Assembly: GCA_040882605.1 (NCBI GenBank)
Contig: JBBEAY010000017.1
Span: forward strand, 98,239-162,238
DNA: 64,000 nt
Origin: JAOUEA01 sp040882605
GTDB lineage: Bacteria > Actinomycetota > UBA4738 > HRBIN12
Reading direction: 5' to 3'
Shown here: positions 59,450 through 64,000 of the stretch, in pieces
Layout of the letters: the number at the start of each line of letters is the position of its first letter
How positions within the stretch are numbered: the stretch's first letter is position 1
Position numbers and translations under genes: made by a program
Notes under the pieces: generated by a model
Databases searched by the model: none
What the model was told of the DNA's origin: nothing
Seen by the model: the letters and a program-made list of their open reading frames with translations, nothing else

Positions 59450-59999
59450 TCCCGCCGTCGTCGACACAGTCGTCCTCAGGTACTTCCTCTTCGTCGAGCG
59501 GGCGGAGTTGCTCGCGGCCCTCCTGCAGCCCCCGATCTACGTCCCCAGGATCGTCTTCGATCCCGATGAGGGCGACGTGCCAGAGCTGGCGATGAGCGAG
59601 GTGACGCGGAGCATCCTCGTGCAGACACGTACGGCGCAAGATGAGACCCGTCCGAGTGACGCGAGGGGTGAAGCTTCGCTGAAGGCGGAACGGTTGACCC
59701 AGGTTCATGCCCTTTACGCGCGCGGGGACCTCATCGTGGCCGACCTCACCGACGAGGAGCTCCGCGTCTTCGCTCAGCTCACCGCCACCGCGGGTGCCCG
59801 CGCACTCGGGCTGAGGTTCCGCATCCACCCGGGGGAGGCAGCATGCGTAGCGGTCGGCCTCGCCCGGAACCATGTCGTCGTGACCGATGACGGCGACGCC
59901 CTGAAAGCACTCGAAGCGCTTCGACCTGGGCACCCCTACGAGCGATGCAGGAAGCTCCTGGGGTTCCGGGACACGGAGCCGCCATTCCCTGTGCCGTGA
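59442..59999 (+). CDS. PIN-like domain protein, likely toxin of the Xre-ImmA pair
   Basis: 185 residues from an ATG inside the end of the Xre-ImmA gene. PIN-like acidic positions: D8 in AVVDTVVLRYFL, Asp/Glu in FDPDEGDVPEL, and TDDGDALKALEAL near the C-terminus. GEAACVAVGLARNHVVVTDD is typical of the DUF4411/PIN-like group. Presumed metal-dependent RNase. Its TGA at 59997-59999 lies exactly at the start of the second copy of the long direct repeat. Confidence 0.72.
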   Translation: MADPAVVDTVVLRYFLFVERAELLAALLQPPIYVPRIVFDPDEGDVPELAMSEVTRSILVQTRTAQDETRPSDARGEASLKAERLTQVHALYARGDLIVADLTDEELRVFAQLTATAGARALGLRFRIHPGEAACVAVGLARNHVVVTDDGDALKALEALRPGHPYERCRKLLGFRDTEPPFPVP

Positions 60000-60858
60000 G
60001 GCTGTCGGTGTTCACTCGATCGAGCTGGGGGAGCAGGTCGAGGTCCGCGAAGGACTCGAGGGTCATGATCCCCGCTTCCTTCAGCGCCTTGCGCTGCCTC
60101 GACGAGATGCCGGCGACCAGGGAGAGGTCGTCATCGTCGTGACGCTTCCGGTTGCAGACCACGCGCCACCGGCAGATCACGCAATGCTCGTTGGGTTCGG
60201 GGTAGGTCGGTGCGCCGGTCTCGTCGGTAGCGAGGAACTCGGTCAGGAGCCGGTAGACCTGCCGTTCGTACGCGCCGTAGGCAGCCACCCGGAACGGCTG
60301 CAGCTCTTCCTCGCCGCCCAGCGCCAGGTGCATCCACTCCGGCGCGAACCCTTGGACCGCTGTGAGGAGCCTGGTGTAGTAGGCGATCTGCAGAACCGCG
60401 TTGGCCTTGGCGCTGCGAGCGAGCTTCGCGTCCACGACCTCGTATCCGCGAGCCCCCTCGCGAAGGAGGTCGGCGCGGATAAGGAAGTCGGCCCGTCCGT
60501 ACCTGTCGCCGTCGAGGAACACGGCCTGGTCGATCACATCCGCGCCACGGGCGATCGCGGCGCGAGTCTGTTCGGCGGAAACTTCCGGGTGCCCCCAGTC
60601 GATAGGGATGGTCGCGATCGCCCACCCGCGCTCGAGGAACCGGTTCCGGACCGCTTCTTCGTTTTGGTCACCGCGTGCGACGAGGGCGTCCCTCCCTACG
60701 TCACGGAGGTGCGGGTGGGGGACACGCCCGTGGGCTCGAGCGGTATCGAGCCGCGTGAGGTGACGGCAGGCAAGGAAGTTGGACAGGTCCGACGCCGAGA
60801 CGCGCAGTTCATCGATGAGGAGCTTCACGGGTCCCATCATCGTCCGAGGGGACATTGA
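59999..60858. repeat. Long direct repeat, copy B
   Basis: Second copy of 55831-56690. Its left end is at the PIN gene stop codon; homology fades about 20-30 bases upstream of the aligned start codon. See copy A for the identical core. Confidence 0.85.
60000..60837 (-). pseudogene. Truncated copy of the Cas4-like nuclease gene (5' part)
   Basis: From ATG 60837 (or the aligned GTG at 60828) it encodes the same nuclease domain as 55864-56661, with the four Cys, GRAD and VVDAK motifs intact. It continues through LLPQLDRVNTDSL and then ends where the repeat ends. No RNase H-like or helicase part follows. The reading frame runs on into the antisense of the PIN gene, giving meaningless tail. A stand-alone 270-residue nuclease domain might still be made. 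Confidence 0.75.
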
Positions 60859-60949
60859 GAGAAAGCGTGCAGGCTTGATTAAGGAGGGGCGTCGGCGCGG
60901 CGGGGTAGGATTTCCTCGTGCACAACCTCCCTCTGTTGGTGTGTGAGCG

Positions 60950-63949
60950 GTGACTGCCAGCCGCCCGCATGTCGTCATCGAGAACCCGGTCCTGAACTCG
61001 CCCTTCGCAGAGCCCAAGCGTCATTTCGTGTTCGACGAGGAAGGGATCACGAACCAGATCGCGGACTCCCGCCGGGTGTCGTCGTTCTTCATCCCGATCC
61101 CGCCGCCGAAGAAGCGTGGCAAGCAGCTCGCCCTACAGGAGTCATGGACCGCCGAGCGGGTTCGCGAGAACGACTTCATCAACCAGGTGCGCGGTGAGGT
61201 CACCGCGTGGCGCGTGGGCGGCTACACGGGTATCACCCCAACCACACGCGAACTCTTGGACTACTGGCAGGGCGAGGATCGCGAACGTCGACTCTTCTTC
61301 TGCCAGATCGAAGCCGCGGAGACCGCCATCTACCTCACGGAGGTCGCCCCGTCGGCCGGGCGTCAGTGGATCGCCAACACCCTTAAGACTGCGAACGCGA
61401 ACCACAACCCCGGGCTCAGCCGCATCGCGATCAAGATGGCGACCGGCGCAGGCAAGACCGTCGTCATGGCCATGCTCATCGCGTGGCAGTCCCTGAACAA
61501 GCTCGCCAGCCCGCAGGACAAGCGGTTCGCCGACGCCTTCCTGCTCATCACGCCGGGCATCACGATCCGCGATCGGCTTCGGGTGTTGCTTCCCAACGAC
61601 GTCCATAACTTCTACCGCGAGCTCGACATCGTCGCGCCGGACCAACTCACTCGGCTCGGTCAGGCGAAGATCGAGATCGTGAACTTCCACCAGCTCCAGC
61701 GGCGGGAGAAGCACGAGTTCAAAGGTGTCGCGGCGACGACCAAGAAGATCCTGTCGGACGACCCCGAGCGCTTCAAAGAGTCGCCTGGGGAGATGGTCCG
61801 CCGGGTGACCCGGTCCCTCGGCAACAAGAAGAACGTCATCGTCATCAACGACGAAGCCCATCACTGCTACCGGGGGAAGCCCCCGGAAGAAGGAGGCGAG
61901 CGGGAGGAGAAGGTCGCGACCGACGAGAGGCGAGAGGCCGAGCAGAACAAGGAAGCCGCTCGCATCTGGCTCACCGGCGTCGAGGCCATCAACGCCAAGC
62001 TCGGGGTGCGAGCCGTCTACGACCTGTCAGCGACCCCCTTCTTCCTGAGGGGTTCCGGTTATCCCGAGGGCACGCTCTTCCCATGGGTCGTCTCCGACTT
62101 CAGCCTCATCGATGCGATCGAGTCCGGGATCGTGAAGATCCCACGCGTGCCAGTGGCCGACGACCAGATGGTGGGCGCGATGCCCACCTTCCGGGACCTC
62201 TGGCTGCGCATCCGCACGCAGTTGCCGAAGAAGGGCCGAAGCGCCGGAGAGTCCACGGGTGATCCGATCCTTCCCAAGGAGCTGGAGGCCGCGCTGCTCA
62301 GTCTCTACGGCAACTACGAAAAGTCCTACAAGCTGTGGGAGGCGATGGATCCCGTCCAGCGAGGGACCCCGCCAGTCTTCATCGTCGTATGTAACAACAC
62401 CACCGTCTCGAAGTTCGTCTACGACTGGATCGCCGGTTGGGAGAGGCAGCAGGCAGGCGGTGCGAAGGTTGTCGTGCCGGGCAAGCTCCCGGTCTTCTCG
62501 AACGAGGAGCACGGTGGCTGGACGCCGCGTCCCAACACGCTGCTCATCGACTCGGCGCAGATCGACTCCGGCGAAGGCATGAGCGATGAGTTCAAGAAGG
62601 TCGCCGCCGCCGAGATCGAGGAGTTCAAGAGCGAGTACCGGGCCCGGTTCCCCGGGCGCTCGGCCGACGACATCACGAACGAGGACCTGTTGCGCGAGGT
62701 CATGAACACCGTCGGCAAGAAGGACCGCCTGGGGGAAAACATCAAGTGCGTGGTGTCCGTGTCTATGCTCACAGAGGGCTGGGATGCGAACACCGTCACC
62801 CACATCCTGGGTGTCCGCGCCTTCGGTACGCAGCTGCTGTGTGAGCAAGTGGTGGGTCGCGGCCTCCGCCGCACCTCCTATGAGCCCGACGAGCACGGCA
62901 TGTTCGAGCCCGAGTACGCGGAGGTCTACGGCGTCCCGTTCTCGTTCATCCCGACGGCGGGCACTTCGCCGACCCCGACGCCCCCGAAACTGGTCCACCG
63001 GATCAGGGCGATGGAAGACCGCGCGGCTTTGGAGATCTCCTTCCCGCGTGTGGTCGGGTATCGCTATCTGCTCCCGACCGAAAAGCTCACGCCGACGTTC
63101 AGCGATGACTCGTACTTGCCGCTCTCGAATCAGGAAGTGCCAACGGAGACCGAGGTGGCGGCGGTCGTCGGCGAGGTGCAGATGCTCAACCTCGACGGCC
63201 TCAAGGCCGTGCGACTCCAGACGGTTGCCTTCGAGATCGCGAAGGCGACGCTCGATGGGTTCCTCACGGACGATGAAGGCAACGAGCGTCCGTGGCTGTT
63301 CCCCCAGCTCGTGGGGATCACCCGCGACTGGCTCGACCGGTACCTGATCTGCAAGGGGAACGCGTTCCCGCAGATGCTGCTGATGGCACAACTCAAGTAT
63401 CAAGCCGTGGAGAAGGTCTACTCGGCGATCGTGGTGGGCTCGCAGGGAGAGAAGCGGCTGATGCCGATCATGCGTCCCTACGATCCGATCGGCACCACCG
63501 CGCTCGTCGGCTTCGACTCGACCAAGCCGATCTACGAGACGGATCCGGACACGTGCCACCTGAACTACGTGGTGCAGGACAGCGACTGGGAGTCCAACCT
63601 GGCGCACACGCTGGAGCAGATGCCCGAGGTGATCGCGTACGTGAAGAATCAGGGACTCGGATTCCAGATCCCGTACGTGTTCCAGGGGAAGCAGGCTAAC
63701 TACATCCCGGACTTCATCATCCGCTACGACGACGGAAGAGACGAACCTCTCAACTTGATCCTCGAGGTCAGCGGAGAGAACAAGAAGGACAAGCAGGCCA
63801 AGGTCGCGACCGCGCAGAACCAGTGGGTGCCCGCGATCAAAAACGCCGGCGTCTACGGCCGCTGGGCGTTCATCGAGATCAAAGATCCCTGGGACGCGAA
63901 GAACCTCATCCGCGTCACGTTCCCGAGCATGACGAAGGCGAGCAGCTAG
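60950..63949 (+). CDS. Type III restriction-like DEAD/DEAH helicase-endonuclease
   Basis: 999 residues from a GTG at 60950. SF2 helicase motifs: IKMATGAGKTVVMAMLI (about 161), VINDEAHHCYR (about 298), DLSATPFF and VVGRGLRR. The C-terminus carries a PD-(D/E)xK nuclease core: YIPDFIIRYDDG and LNLILEVSGENKKDK at about 915-945. This is the Res-type subunit (BPTD_3080-like family as I recall it), normally paired with a DNA methyltransferase. No methyltransferase is in the window; it may start just beyond 63957. The gap 60859-60949 holds a TAGGAT word (60906) that may be its -10 box. Confidence 0.87.
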   Translation: MTASRPHVVIENPVLNSPFAEPKRHFVFDEEGITNQIADSRRVSSFFIPIPPPKKRGKQLALQESWTAERVRENDFINQVRGEVTAWRVGGYTGITPTTRELLDYWQGEDRERRLFFCQIEAAETAIYLTEVAPSAGRQWIANTLKTANANHNPGLSRIAIKMATGAGKTVVMAMLIAWQSLNKLASPQDKRFADAFLLITPGITIRDRLRVLLPNDVHNFYRELDIVAPDQLTRLGQAKIEIVNFHQLQRREKHEFKGVAATTKKILSDDPERFKESPGEMVRRVTRSLGNKKNVIVINDEAHHCYRGKPPEEGGEREEKVATDERREAEQNKEAARIWLTGVEAINAKLGVRAVYDLSATPFFLRGSGYPEGTLFPWVVSDFSLIDAIESGIVKIPRVPVADDQMVGAMPTFRDLWLRIRTQLPKKGRSAGESTGDPILPKELEAALLSLYGNYEKSYKLWEAMDPVQRGTPPVFIVVCNNTTVSKFVYDWIAGWERQQAGGAKVVVPGKLPVFSNEEHGGWTPRPNTLLIDSAQIDSGEGMSDEFKKVAAAEIEEFKSEYRARFPGRSADDITNEDLLREVMNTVGKKDRLGENIKCVVSVSMLTEGWDANTVTHILGVRAFGTQLLCEQVVGRGLRRTSYEPDEHGMFEPEYAEVYGVPFSFIPTAGTSPTPTPPKLVHRIRAMEDRAALEISFPRVVGYRYLLPTEKLTPTFSDDSYLPLSNQEVPTETEVAAVVGEVQMLNLDGLKAVRLQTVAFEIAKATLDGFLTDDEGNERPWLFPQLVGITRDWLDRYLICKGNAFPQMLLMAQLKYQAVEKVYSAIVVGSQGEKRLMPIMRPYDPIGTTALVGFDSTKPIYETDPDTCHLNYVVQDSDWESNLAHTLEQMPEVIAYVKNQGLGFQIPYVFQGKQANYIPDFIIRYDDGRDEPLNLILEVSGENKKDKQAKVATAQNQWVPAIKNAGVYGRWAFIEIKDPWDAKNLIRVTFPSMTKASS

Positions 63950-63956
63950 GAGACTG

Positions 63957-64000
63957 GTGTCTTTCGCGGGTTTGAGTGCTCGCGATCGGGTCCAGGATGC
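63957..64000 (+). CDS. Start of a further gene, cut by the window edge
   Basis: A GTG eight bases after the restriction helicase stop, with GGAGACT just upstream, opens VSFAGLSARDRVQD and runs off the end. Too short to identify. By position it is in the same operon and could be the modification partner. Confidence 0.35.
   Translation, partial: MSFAGLSARDRVQD

Noticed and set aside
62027..63607. Long open frame of 526 codons antisense to the restriction helicase
   Set aside because: Same reason; the plus-strand protein has complete helicase and nuclease motifs and the antisense product has none.
44694..64000. Prophage or integrative element with integrase and att sites
   Set aside because: No integrase, transposase, portal, capsid or tRNA-end attachment site was found; the island is defined only by gene content and the direct repeats.

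Overview
This 64-kb window is GC-rich chromosomal DNA with many GTG and TTG starts, frequent 1-4 base gene overlaps and a gene content typical of Actinomycetota: GlsB-type membrane protein, sucrase/ferredoxin-like protein, DoxX and YczE membrane proteins, an Eis-type acetyltransferase, RecQ with a phosphoribosyltransferase-like tail, and cyanophycin genes. I see no rRNA, tRNA, CRISPR array, complete insertion sequence or replication origin. The assignment to an uncultured actinobacterium is an inference from gene content and composition.

From 1 to about 44 kb the window looks like ordinary metabolic chromosome. 0-4.5 kb: a Rieske oxygenase and a dimethylglycine/sarcosine dehydrogenase-like flavoprotein (N-methyl amine or betaine catabolism), with a VWA protein between them. 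5-7 kb: a nucleoside hydrolase-ribokinase salvage pair. 7.3-12 kb: a TetR regulator divergent from a PYROXD2-like oxidoreductase and an ADP-forming acyl-CoA synthetase. 14 kb: an M24/DddP-like protein missing two metal ligands. 15.8-18.2 kb: a translationally coupled trio of an Asp/Thr/Gly repeat peptide, a JmjC oxygenase and a sucrase/ferredoxin-like protein. 18-21 kb: lipoprotein, dipeptidase, thioredoxin-like protein and DoxX. 21-26.5 kb: cyanophycinase and cyanophycin synthetase, facing a synthetase paralogue that has lost its ATP-grasp domain. 26.6-44 kb: a tiny Lys-rich gene, GT4 plus glycoside hydrolase, DEAD-box helicase, cyclase, arginine deiminase, sulfatase, RecQ, a receiver protein and an SQR/NDH-2-like flavoprotein.

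This half also carries many decayed genes: arginase and PPOX-type remnants (4.7-5.2 kb), an amidase (13.4-14.0 kb), a secreted protein (34.7-35.1 kb), a frameshifted Eis protein (36.1-37.3 kb), and facing SulP and cupin remnants (42.0-42.5 kb).

From about 44 kb to the end the character changes to an accessory, defence-like island. It holds an HTH plus nucleotidyltransferase pair, a DUF4143 ATPase, a DprA-like protein, separated ADP-ribosylglycohydrolase and phosphatase remnants, an AbiEi/AbiEii pair, a Cas4-like nuclease/RNase H-like/SF1 helicase gene broken by one frameshift, a three-gene orotate-phosphoribosyltransferase-like operon under a perfect palindrome, an Xre-ImmA/PIN pair, and a type III-like restriction helicase. 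Two near-identical 75-bp elements built from paired palindromes lie at 45.1 and 50.6 kb. The phosphoribosyltransferase and Xre-ImmA/PIN cassettes sit between two direct copies (about 0.86 kb, offset 4.17 kb) of the nuclease gene's 5' end. These copies share a 353-bp tract that is identical by eye, which suggests modular insertion followed by gene conversion.
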